Assembly: GCA_020832805.1 (NCBI GenBank)
Contig: JAFIED010000088.1
Coordinates: 1 to 58,151, forward strand
Direction of reading: 5' to 3'
DNA length: 58,151 nt
Origin: Pararhodobacter sp.
GTDB lineage: Bacteria > Pseudomonadota > Alphaproteobacteria > Rhodobacterales > Rhodobacteraceae
Shown here: positions 52,301 to 58,151 of the stretch, piece by piece
How positions within the stretch are numbered: the first letter of the stretch is position 1
How the letters are laid out: the number at the start of each line of letters is the position of its first letter
Program-made: the position numbers and the translations under genes
Notes under the pieces: generated by a model
What the model saw: the letters and a program-made list of their open reading frames with translations, nothing else
Told to the model about the DNA's origin: nothing
The model's database searches: none

Positions 52301-53972
52301 CAAGTCTGGCCGCGATCCCGCAGATCATACCGTCACCTTGATGTTGCATACCTATGTCGCCCGGTCACGAGAACTGGCCCGCGAAACGGCGCGTGGCCCC
52401 ATGAAAAGCTATCTTCTGGCTGCTGCGGGGCTGGTGAAACAGTATGCGTGGTCTTTTCCTGCGTTCAAACGGCCGGAAGGGGCGACAAGCCCCATGGATA
52501 TCGACCTGCGCAGCCTGAGCCAGGAAGAGGTCGATGGCGTGCTGGACTATGCCTTTAACCGCTATTTCGAGGAATCGGGCCTGTTTGGAACGGTCGAGGA
52601 TTGTCTGGCACGTGTAGAACAGTTGAAACAGATCGGGGTGGGCGAGGTGGCCTGCCTGATCGACTACGGCATCGCATCGGAACAGGTCCTGGAAGGGCTT
52701 TACCCCTTGGCCGAGGTGCTGCGCCGGGCCAATGCGCCGGTTGCGCTGGACGCGCACGATTTTTCGCTGGCGGCACAGATGCGCAGACACAAGGTGACAC
52801 ACCTGCAATGCACCCCATCGATGGCGCGGCTTTTGCTGGCAGACGAGGGTGCGCGCGCCGCGCTGAGCCAGGTTGCGCATGTGATGATCGGCGGCGAGGC
52901 GCTGCCCGGTGCACTGGCAGAGACATTGCAAGAGACAACCGGGCGGCCTGTGCAGAACATGTACGGGCCTACGGAAACCACCATCTGGTCAACGACCGGC
53001 ATTGCCGACGGCAACGAGGCCGTGGCGCGGCTGGGCAAACCCATCGCCAACACCGTGTTGCGCATCCTGGACGATTCGATGCGTCCGGTGCCTGTGGGTG
53101 TTCCTGGCGAGTTGTGGATAGGTGGCGCCGGGGTGGCGCGAGGCTATTGGCAACGCGAGGCGCTGACCGCTGACCGTTTTCGTTCAGACCCAGCCGGGGC
53201 AGGGCGCCTTTATGGGACCGGCGATATGGTACGGCTTGACCCAGATGGCGGGTTAACCTTTCTTGGTCGCGCTGACGGTCAGGTCAAGATCAGGGGTCAC
53301 AGGATCGAGCTGGGCGAGATAGAGGCCGTGCTGGAGGCCCTTGCCGGTGTCAGCCAGGCCTGTGTGGTGGCTCGTCCGGATGACAAGGGCGGTATCCGGT
53401 TGCTGGCCTATGTCACAGGGTGCGATGCGGGCCGGGTACAGGGCCTGATGGCAGAGGCTGCTGTCAGGTTGCCCGCGCCGATGCGGCCTGCACGGATCAT
53501 TACGCTTGATGCCTTTCCGCTGACACCGAACAAGAAAGTGGACCGAAAGGCGCTGCCCTTGCCGGAAGATGTGCAAAAAAACACGGCGGCACTTGCGCCG
53601 GCAGCCCATGATGTGGCCGGAAACAGCACCATGCGTGAGGTGGCGGCGATCTGGACAGCCGTTCTGGGTGTGCCCCAGATCGGACCCGGTGACAGTTTCT
53701 TTGCACTGGGCGGTCATTCGTTGCTGGCTGTGCATGCGCACCGTGAAATGCGCGAAAAGCTGGCGCTGCCGGGCCTGTCGATAACCGATATCTTTCGCTT
53801 TCCGGTATTGTCAGCTCTGGTCAACCATATCGATACACGGTTGCGGCCGATTGACGGGCCGGTCGGCAACGAGGCGCCAGAAAAAGCGGCAACCGACGCG
53901 GCGCAGACCAGGATCGATGCCATGTCACGCCGAAAGGCGATGCGGGCTCAGCGCATGAGTCGGACCGGGTGA
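49362..53972 (+). CDS. NRPS-like protein: formyltransferase, split adenylation domain with luciferase-like monooxygenase insert, PCP
   Basis: 1536 residues from the ATG at 49362 (GGAGAG ribosome-binding site). Order: a formyltransferase (1-~190) with the Fmt/GART triad Asn95, His97 (INFHDGPLPRYAG) and Asp133 (GVDMGDIV); a Formyl_trans_C-like part (~200-310); a ~200-residue region resembling a degenerate condensation C-lobe without HHxxxDG (~330-560). The adenylation N-part follows: A3 YTSGSTGLPKG 685-695, A4 Asp729 in NFDISVLELF. Then comes an inserted flavin-dependent luciferase-like monooxygenase (~768-1120, with WTPERHFHAFGG and GRAGLGIASGWHP). The adenylation domain resumes with NMYGPTETT at 1199-1207 and A10 Lys1392 (NKKVDR). 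PCP Ser1453 (LGGHSL) ends it. This is the MupA/Atu3671-type architecture. It should activate an amino acid, oxidise it and formylate an amine; substrate unknown. Confidence 0.93.
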   Translation: MLSFSAVLVGHETLLVQCGEALIRRGHRIAAVVSDSADVVSWAETSGLALIAPGPGLEARLVDAVPEGFDWLFSIGNTRLLDRSVLEMARGGAINFHDGPLPRYAGLNAPVWGLLNRESTWGITWHMITPGVDMGDIVEQVMFDIDPAETALSLNTTCFARGLESFPAVVAGIESGALRRMPQDMSQRSQVRRDDRPAGAGRLDFARPADHVARFVRALDHGGYRNPICLPKVETEKGAVAVVQAEVIDGQGAAAGTVLAVGADSIQVACGKGVVRLGGLTCLQGMPVDPASFFDLGDVLVTGETRALDAALARIVPGEAHWGTALAAFKPAGLTGIAEPDRMQAAARTISVDLPHTVTARRAAAVLAAYSGLDGAGCGMAYANAELVALCTDAPADIMPWVPMQPEGDCLADLEGVVCATAEVAARFPGFARDLIARDPDLGPIDAPVIGLSESGLPIAGCVLTVVQTPDGARLVADAHRTDAAFLDIWAARIAHLAAVDAEAALTTLDLLSPAEKSLLDALNDPAQDFDHTATINRMFEAQAARSPDAIALVYENTALSYHELDARANKVAHVLQQMGVGPDVPVALCMRRSPEMMIAALGILKAGGAYVPMDPAYPADRLAHYLKDSAAPVIVTQTELVATMPPHAAELLVIDTDPRLADAPDTVPATGPTADNLAYLIYTSGSTGLPKGVMIEHRNVVNFFTGMDARIDHAKGGVWLALTSLNFDISVLELFWTLARGFKVVLTSDEDRLTLSSSNPVISEQKMAFSLFYWGNDDGPGPKKYELLLEGARFADTHGFCAVWTPERHFHAFGGPYPNPSITGAAVAAVTRNIGVRAGSVVAPLHHPLRIAEEWAVIDNLTGGRAGLGIASGWHPVDFVLRPENAPPNNKTAMYDTIDKVRRLWRGEEVAFDRGGEMVPVQSLPRPVSRELPLWLTIAGNPDTWREAGEIGANVLTHLLGQSIDDVARMIGVYHEALRKSGRDPADHTVTLMLHTYVARSRELARETARGPMKSYLLAAAGLVKQYAWSFPAFKRPEGATSPMDIDLRSLSQEEVDGVLDYAFNRYFEESGLFGTVEDCLARVEQLKQIGVGEVACLIDYGIASEQVLEGLYPLAEVLRRANAPVALDAHDFSLAAQMRRHKVTHLQCTPSMARLLLADEGARAALSQVAHVMIGGEALPGALAETLQETTGRPVQNMYGPTETTIWSTTGIADGNEAVARLGKPIANTVLRILDDSMRPVPVGVPGELWIGGAGVARGYWQREALTADRFRSDPAGAGRLYGTGDMVRLDPDGGLTFLGRADGQVKIRGHRIELGEIEAVLEALAGVSQACVVARPDDKGGIRLLAYVTGCDAGRVQGLMAEAAVRLPAPMRPARIITLDAFPLTPNKKVDRKALPLPEDVQKNTAALAPAAHDVAGNSTMREVAAIWTAVLGVPQIGPGDSFFALGGHSLLAVHAHREMREKLALPGLSITDIFRFPVLSALVNHIDTRLRPIDGPVGNEAPEKAATDAAQTRIDAMSRRKAMRAQRMSRTG

Positions 53973-54652
53973 CCCTTAAGGTGACTGGCGCCCCAGCTAT
54001 GGCGCTGACCACCCAGGCGCTTTTCAGTGGCCCGGTTTGTGCCGGGGTGGCCACGCTGGCCGATACGGCCAGCCACGACAGTCTGGATGCGGAACTACAT
54101 GCGCTTGGCCAAGTGACAAAAAAACGGCGGGCGGAATTCCTGGCAGGACGGCTGGCACTGCGCCGGGCCCAGGCGCAGATGGGTATTCCACCTTTCGCGC
54201 TGTTGCCCGGCAAAGACCGTGCGCCTGTCTGGCCAAAGGGGTTTTGCGGCAGCATCAGCCATGCAGGCGATCAGGCCGTTGCGGTGCTGGGTTCGATGTC
54301 TGATTGGCGCGCGCTGGGGGTCGATCTGGAAATCGACGCGCCCTTTCCGAAGGATTTGCTGGAAACGGTCCTGACACGCAAGGAACAGATGCGCCTGTCA
54401 GCGTTTCAGGTGCCGCCAAGGGCTGCGCAACTGATCTTTTCGGCCAAGGAATGCGTCTACAAGGCGCAGTATCCCCTGACCGGGCTGTTGTTCGGCTTTG
54501 ATATGCTGGATGTGACGCTTTATCAGGATCAGGGCCGGTTCGATGCTGTTTTCCAGCAGAATGCGGGGCCGATTGCAGCGGGCACATCTGTTATTGGCCA
54601 TTTCTCAATCATCGGAGGGATGATTGTCTGTGCCGCTGGCTTCAGACGCTGA
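53969..54652 (+). CDS. 4'-phosphopantetheinyl transferase (Sfp/EntD-type)
   Basis: 227 residues from a GTG at 53969 that overlaps the NRPS stop (GTGA); the ATG at 53999 is an alternative. PPTase motifs: RRAEFLAGRLALRRA, FCGSISHAGDQAVAVLG, ALGVDLEID (metal-binding Asp and Glu) and FSAKECVYKAQYPLT (the KE..YK motif). It resembles the EntD branch. It transfers phosphopantetheine from CoA to the serines of the PKS ACP and NRPS PCP. Its position as the last gene of the operon makes the module self-sufficient for carrier activation. Confidence 0.93.
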   Translation: MTLKVTGAPAMALTTQALFSGPVCAGVATLADTASHDSLDAELHALGQVTKKRRAEFLAGRLALRRAQAQMGIPPFALLPGKDRAPVWPKGFCGSISHAGDQAVAVLGSMSDWRALGVDLEIDAPFPKDLLETVLTRKEQMRLSAFQVPPRAAQLIFSAKECVYKAQYPLTGLLFGFDMLDVTLYQDQGRFDAVFQQNAGPIAAGTSVIGHFSIIGGMIVCAAGFRR

Positions 54653-55849
54653 CCAAGCCGCAGCATGTCTGCCGGCATGCAGCCCCGTGGCCAGGCAGGC
54701 AGTCAGCAAATAGCCACCTGTAGGCGCATCCCAATCCAGCATCTCGCCGGCGACAAAGACTCCGGGCAGGTTTCTGAGCATCAAACCACTATCGACCGCG
54801 TCGCGGCAGACACCGCCCGCAACGGAAATGGCCTCGTCAATAGGGCGAGGAGGGCCAAGTGCCACAGGCAGAGCCTTCAGCCGCGCGGCAAGTGTGTCCA
54901 GCGATCTTGGCAACGGTTGCGCGAACTCCAGAAAGATGGCCTGGCGCGCGCCCTGCAGCCGCAGCGCCTTGCGCAGCTTGTTTGTGGTGCTTTCTCCGTC
55001 CGGCCGTCGGGCAAGCCGCTGTGCAATCTCTGCCACCGATGCTGCGGGAAACAGATCAACCGTCAGTTCAGCCCCGTCACGCAGGGCTGCCGACAGGGGG
55101 TAAAGCCCGCCCCCCTCTATGCCGCGGGCGCTGATCACCACCTCGCCACGGCTTTCCTGATGTCCGGTCCTTAGCACTATGTTCTTGACCGGTTTGCCCA
55201 GAAACGGCGTCATCTTGGCTGACCAGTCTATCTGAAATCCCATGTTGGAGGGCTTGAAAGGCGCGATCGAAACGCCCTTTGCCGCAAGCCAGGGAACCCA
55301 GGCACCGTCAGACCCCAGGCGCGCCCAGCTGTTGCCACCCAAGGCAAGCACACAGCGCTGCGCATGGATGGCAATCCTGCCTTCGGGCGTATCGAATAGA
55401 AAGGCTTTGCCCTGAAAGCCTGTCCAGCGCCAGCGCGTCTGCAAGCGAACACCAAGATTGCCCAGATTCTGCAGCCAGTTTCGCAATAGCGGAGACGCTT
55501 TCATCGAACGCGGAAACACTCGCCCCGAACTGCCTGTGAAAACCGGCTGGCCAAGCGATTCTGCCCAGGCACAGACCGCCTTTGGCCCAAAGCGGTCCAG
55601 TATAGGGGTCAGCCAGTCGGTGGCATCGCCATAGTTTTCTTTAAATTCTTCAATGCTTTCGTCCTTTGTCAGATTCAGGCCAGACTTTCCCGCCATCAGG
55701 AACTTGCGCGCCGGAGACGGTTTCGCCTCTGCCAGCAGCACGGGAAGGCCACAACGCGCCAACTGTTCTGCAGCCATCAGGCCGGCTGGGCCGGCACCAA
55801 TGACCAGCGCGGGCAGATCCGGGATCTGCCTTGCTGACGGGGTTGTCAT
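54605..55849 (-). CDS. NAD(P)/FAD-dependent oxidoreductase (YhiN/HI0933-like, TIGR03862 type)
   Basis: 414 residues from the ATG at 55849, which overlaps the dnaQ stop (ATGA); a longer frame begins at 55867. The N-terminal FAD-binding DPALVIGAGPAGLMAAEQLARCG is a GxGxxG fold, followed by KPSPARKFLMAGKSGLNLTK (family signature), RVFPRSMKASPLLRNWL, LGGNSWARLGSDGAW, and a C-terminal ISVAGGVCRDAVDS ... GVFVAGEMLDWDAPTGGYLLTACLATG. Function is unknown; relatives are bacterial flavoproteins of unclear substrate. The 3' end overlaps the convergent PPTase gene by 48 bases. Confidence 0.9.
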   Translation of the reverse strand: MTTPSARQIPDLPALVIGAGPAGLMAAEQLARCGLPVLLAEAKPSPARKFLMAGKSGLNLTKDESIEEFKENYGDATDWLTPILDRFGPKAVCAWAESLGQPVFTGSSGRVFPRSMKASPLLRNWLQNLGNLGVRLQTRWRWTGFQGKAFLFDTPEGRIAIHAQRCVLALGGNSWARLGSDGAWVPWLAAKGVSIAPFKPSNMGFQIDWSAKMTPFLGKPVKNIVLRTGHQESRGEVVISARGIEGGGLYPLSAALRDGAELTVDLFPAASVAEIAQRLARRPDGESTTNKLRKALRLQGARQAIFLEFAQPLPRSLDTLAARLKALPVALGPPRPIDEAISVAGGVCRDAVDSGLMLRNLPGVFVAGEMLDWDAPTGGYLLTACLATGLHAGRHAAAWSASEASGTDNHPSDD

Positions 55850-56550
55850 GGAACGCGCTTTTTCCAAAGCGCCCCGTCACCCAGTTCATCGACAAAGCTT
55901 TGATGGGCCTCGGCTTCCTGCGGGGTGATCAGACTGGGCAGTGGCTGTGGCCGCCTGGTCGGCTTCCATGCAGTGCTGAGCGACGACTGAACAGACACCG
56001 CGCCGGCTGTCAGCGCAAAACCCGGCTGTCGGCCGCCGATGAGTTCCAGATAGACCTCTGCCAACAGCTCGCTATCCAGCAACGCACCATGCTTTTCGCG
56101 CGCTGAATTGTCGATCGAGAATCGTCGGCACAAGGCATCCAGCGATACGGACGCCCCCGGAAACTTGCGCCTGGCGATGTGCAGCGTGTCGATCGCCCGT
56201 TCGGAAGGTAGCGGCGGGCGACGCAATCTCTCTAGCTCGGCATTGATAAAGCGCATGTCAAAGCTTGCATTGTGAATGACCAGCGGGCTATCGGCGATGA
56301 AATCCAGAAAGGCCGGCGCGATCTGGTCAAACGGTGGGTAGTCTTTCAAAAACGCCTCTGACAACCCGTGAACTTGCTCTGCCTCGGTGGGCATATCGCG
56401 CAAGGGATTGATATATTGATGATAAACGCGCCCAGTTACGACATAGTTCTGTATCTCTACCGCGCCGATCTCTACGATGCGGTGGCCCTGTGTGGGTTCA
56501 AGACCTGTAGTTTCGGTATCAAGAACGATCTGGCGCATGTTTCCGGTCAT
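55846..56550 (-). CDS. dnaQ: DNA polymerase III epsilon subunit
   Basis: About 234 residues from the ATG at 56550 (one base after the coaE stop; 56538 is an alternative). DEDDh exonuclease: RQIVLDTETTGLEPTQGHRIVEIGAVE (Exo I, D and E), PLVIHNASFDMRFINAEL (Exo II) and KHGALLDSELLAEVYLEL (Exo III with His and Asp). The short C-terminal tail would bind the polymerase alpha subunit. Proofreading subunit of the replicase. Part of aroE-coaE-dnaQ, a conserved order in alphaproteobacteria. Confidence 0.95.
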   Translation of the reverse strand: MTGNMRQIVLDTETTGLEPTQGHRIVEIGAVEIQNYVVTGRVYHQYINPLRDMPTEAEQVHGLSEAFLKDYPPFDQIAPAFLDFIADSPLVIHNASFDMRFINAELERLRRPPLPSERAIDTLHIARRKFPGASVSLDALCRRFSIDNSAREKHGALLDSELLAEVYLELIGGRQPGFALTAGAVSVQSSLSTAWKPTRRPQPLPSLITPQEAEAHQSFVDELGDGALWKKRVP

Positions 56551-56551
56551 G

Positions 56552-57142
56552 TTATCGCCCGAGAATCTGCTTGATGATCTTCTGAACGTCGTGCCTGGTC
56601 TGATGCTCCGAGAGGGTCTCGACGACAAAGGTTGCACGTTGTCGTTTCTGGTTATCCGGCATCTGGCGCTGGTTGATCCGTTCGAACTCTTCTTCGGTCA
56701 TGCCCGGACGTTCCAATACCCTGCGACGCTGTTCTTCCGGGTCTGCCGTAACCACAATCGTGGCATCACACAGTTGATCCCCATTGTTTTCAAAGAGCAG
56801 GGGGATATCAAGCACAACCAGCGGCGTCTGCTTTGCTATATGGGACCTGATGAACGCCTGCCGATCCTGCGCGACCAATGGATGTACGATCTGTTCAAGC
56901 CGGCGAAAACCGTCTGGGGCGGTCACAAGCCAGTTCTTCAGAACAGATCGGTCGATTCGGCCGTCGACCTGGGCGGCCGGACAAAGCTGGCCCACGGGCG
57001 CGACCGCCGCACCACCGCTATCATACAGTGCGTGTACCGTGGCATCAGCATCCCAAACCGGTACGCCAAGCTCTCTGAAGATGCGAGAGGTGGTTGATTT
57101 TCCCATCCCGACAGAGCCAGTGAGGCCAAGAATGAAAGTCAT
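56552..57142 (-). CDS. coaE: Dephospho-CoA kinase
   Basis: 196 residues. The P-loop is GLTGSVGMGKSTTSRIF, followed by VPVWDADATVHALY (DADxxxH motif), VLDIPLLFENNGDQLCDATIVV (typical LLFE) and AFIRSHIAKQTPL. It phosphorylates dephospho-CoA in the last step of CoA synthesis. Its start overlaps the aroE stop (4 bases) and dnaQ begins immediately after its stop, so the three genes form an operon. Confidence 0.95.
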   Translation of the reverse strand: MTFILGLTGSVGMGKSTTSRIFRELGVPVWDADATVHALYDSGGAAVAPVGQLCPAAQVDGRIDRSVLKNWLVTAPDGFRRLEQIVHPLVAQDRQAFIRSHIAKQTPLVVLDIPLLFENNGDQLCDATIVVTADPEEQRRRVLERPGMTEEEFERINQRQMPDNQKRQRATFVVETLSEHQTRHDVQKIIKQILGR

Positions 57143-57954
57143 GCGTTCATCACCAGGTTTCTAAGCGTTTCATCAACCTGAGGGCGCTGACAGAACCAAC
57201 GATCAAATGCCGGAACCGCCTGATGCAACAGCATTCCCAACCCATCAACCACCGGGTTGCCCCTTAGCCGCGCGCCGCGCAGAAGTTCGGTTTCCAGCGG
57301 TACATAGACGATGTCGTTCACCACCGCGGTACCTGGTAGGGCATCCAACCTCAGGCTCAGGGGCTCCTTGCCCATCATGCCCAAGGACGTGGTGTTGATC
57401 AGCGTATCACAGGCAGCAAGCATGTCATGCCTTTCCTGCCAGGGCACAACGGTGATTGCGCCCCCAATATCGCAAGCCAGTTGCTGTGCTGTCTCTTGCG
57501 TGCGGTTACAAAGCAGGATCTGGCGCGCCCCCGCGTCTTGAAGCGCAACAACAATCGCCCTTGCGGCACCTCCAGCCCCCAAAACTGCCGCTGTGGATGG
57601 GCGCCAGGAGGGGATCATCTGCCGGATGTTCCACGTGAAACCATAAGTGTCAGTGTTGTCTGCCTCAATCCCGTTGCCTGTGAACGTCAGCATGTTGGAC
57701 GCGCCGATCCGCCTGGCATTTTCGGTAACGACATCGGCGCGCGCAAGGGCCAGTTGTTTCAACGGCAGGGTTACATTGACGCCCACAAAACCCAACCGTG
57801 GCAAGGCTTCAAGCGTCGTGCCCAGTTGGGCGGGCGGCGTGTCGATTGCGCTGTAGAAGCCTGTCATTCCATGAACGGATATCCAGTGATTGTGTATCCG
57901 CGGCGACAGGCTGTGCGATATCGGGCAACCCAGAACCGCTGCAAGCCTGACCAT
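57139..57954 (-). CDS. aroE: Shikimate dehydrogenase
   Basis: 271 residues. AroE motifs: AAVLGCPISHSLSPRIHNHW (shikimate-binding SxS), GFVGVNVTLPLKQLALARAD (catalytic Lys), NTDTYGF, AAVLGAGGAARAIVVALQDAGA (NADP loop), LLCNRT and DIVYVPLETELLRGA. It reduces 3-dehydroshikimate with NADPH in aromatic amino acid synthesis. Only about 60 bases separate its ATG from an insertion sequence, so its natural upstream region may be truncated. Confidence 0.96.
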   Translation of the reverse strand: MVRLAAVLGCPISHSLSPRIHNHWISVHGMTGFYSAIDTPPAQLGTTLEALPRLGFVGVNVTLPLKQLALARADVVTENARRIGASNMLTFTGNGIEADNTDTYGFTWNIRQMIPSWRPSTAAVLGAGGAARAIVVALQDAGARQILLCNRTQETAQQLACDIGGAITVVPWQERHDMLAACDTLINTTSLGMMGKEPLSLRLDALPGTAVVNDIVYVPLETELLRGARLRGNPVVDGLGMLLHQAVPAFDRWFCQRPQVDETLRNLVMNA

Positions 57955-58014
57955 ATATCACCCTCCTCGTGGCGCCTAGTTTTCGCCTATCAGCCGTTTT
58001 CTGTGCACGCAATG
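57955..58014. other. aroE upstream region cut by an insertion sequence
   Basis: Sixty bases between the aroE start and the presumed left end of the IS. It probably holds what remains of the aroE-coaE-dnaQ promoter. No clear -35/-10 pair was found. Confidence 0.4.
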
Positions 58015-58032
58015 GGCGTTGTTGCAGAACTC
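58015..58032. repeat. Left terminal inverted repeat of an IS903-like element
   Basis: GGCGTTGTTGCAGAACTC resembles the IS903 terminal repeat (GGCTTTGTTGAATAAATC) from memory. It lies 66 bases before a transposase start, as expected. The nine bases before it (CACGCAATG, 58006-58014) are the predicted target duplication. Confidence 0.55.
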
Positions 58033-58080
58033 AGGCCGTGAAGGATTCACATCACGAATCCATGCGGTTAGACGGGTGGC

Positions 58081-58151
58081 ATGAGCAAGCCCGAGCCCGC
58101 CCGCTACCGCACAACGAACTGGTCCGACTACAACGCTGCGCTCCGCAAGCG
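58081..58151 (+). CDS. IS5-family transposase (5' end only)
   Basis: ATG at 58081 followed by codons for SKPEPARYRTTNWSDYNAAL, a typical N-terminus of IS5/IS903-type transposases (compare the ITNWPAYNNAL start of IS903). The frame is open to the window end. The catalytic DDE residues lie outside. Too short for the ORF-length filter but recognisable from the NWxxYNxAL pattern. Confidence 0.8.
   Translation, partial: MSKPEPARYRTTNWSDYNAALRK

Larger units (their letters stand above)
58015..58151 (+). mobile_element. IS5-family (IS903-like) insertion sequence, left end only
   Basis: The last 137 bases hold a plausible left inverted repeat, a short leader and the first 24 codons of a transposase. 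The rest lies beyond the window. Insertion is upstream of aroE, oriented away from it. Confidence 0.7.

Noticed and set aside
1-58151. CRISPR arrays, rRNA and tRNA genes
   Set aside because: No regularly spaced direct repeats, no rRNA stretches and no tRNA-like cloverleaf with a TTCGANNC arm was recognised while reading; a tRNAscan run was not possible.

Overview
The window is GC-rich, densely packed bacterial DNA with short intergenic gaps and many ATGA or TGATG start/stop overlaps. Gene content points to an alphaproteobacterium of the order Rhodobacterales: an HvrA-type H-NS protein, a DUF5928 glycosyltransferase, an aroE-coaE-dnaQ block, a dapB/rbfA neighbourhood and a membrane-anchored MoeB-like protein. 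Trehalose synthesis genes and several sulfotransferases would suit a halophilic or marine lifestyle, but that is inference. No rRNA, tRNA or CRISPR array was seen, and no gene-free stretch exceeds 300 bases (the longest are 13589-13874 and 40016-40244).

Layout. 1-554: 3' end of a saccharopine/carboxynorspermidine dehydrogenase. 648-1391: sulfotransferase. 1451-5431: trehalose block otsB, GH15 hydrolase, otsA, then a GntR regulator (5506-6162). 6183-13588: housekeeping genes (holin-like and DUF883-like membrane proteins, dapB, rbfA, phosphodiester glycosidase, selO, moeB-like, dut, coaBC). 13875-22038: first surface-glycan block, with a two-domain sulfotransferase, DUF5928 glycosyltransferase, two paralogous glycosyltransferases, galU, cysQ and an ABC-2 permease. 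22074-28084: mixed genes (SH3 protein, EamA transporter, H-NS, YihY, map, CinA-like, GNAT, AhpD-like). 28112-41858: second surface-polysaccharide block, with GT4s, GT2s, an SGNH-like protein, a secreted glycosidase-like protein, a Wzx flippase, a CpsD-like ATPase with a degenerate P-loop, a Wzz-like co-polymerase, a WecG/TagA glycosyltransferase and a Wzy-like polymerase.

41970-54652 is the most striking part. It is a four-gene, apparently translationally coupled operon: a one-module type I PKS (KS-AT-KR-DH-ACP-TE), a GT2 glycosyltransferase, an NRPS-like protein (formyltransferase, degenerate C-like region, an adenylation domain split by a luciferase-like monooxygenase, PCP), and an Sfp/EntD-type phosphopantetheinyl transferase. 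It follows the polysaccharide genes on the same strand and carries its own glycosyltransferase. This suggests a glycosylated, formylated polyketide/amino-acid product, or a decoration linked to the surface glycan.

54605-57954: flavoprotein, dnaQ, coaE and aroE on the minus strand. The window ends inside the left end of an IS5-family (IS903-like) insertion sequence starting near 58015, close to the aroE promoter.

How the parts fit: GalU supplies UDP-glucose for trehalose-6-phosphate and glycans; CysQ would remove the PAP by-product of the sulfotransferases; the flippase, polymerase and co-polymerase would assemble an exported polysaccharide; and the local PPTase would activate the ACP and PCP of the PKS/NRPS pair. 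All assignments come from reading the sequence; no database search was run.
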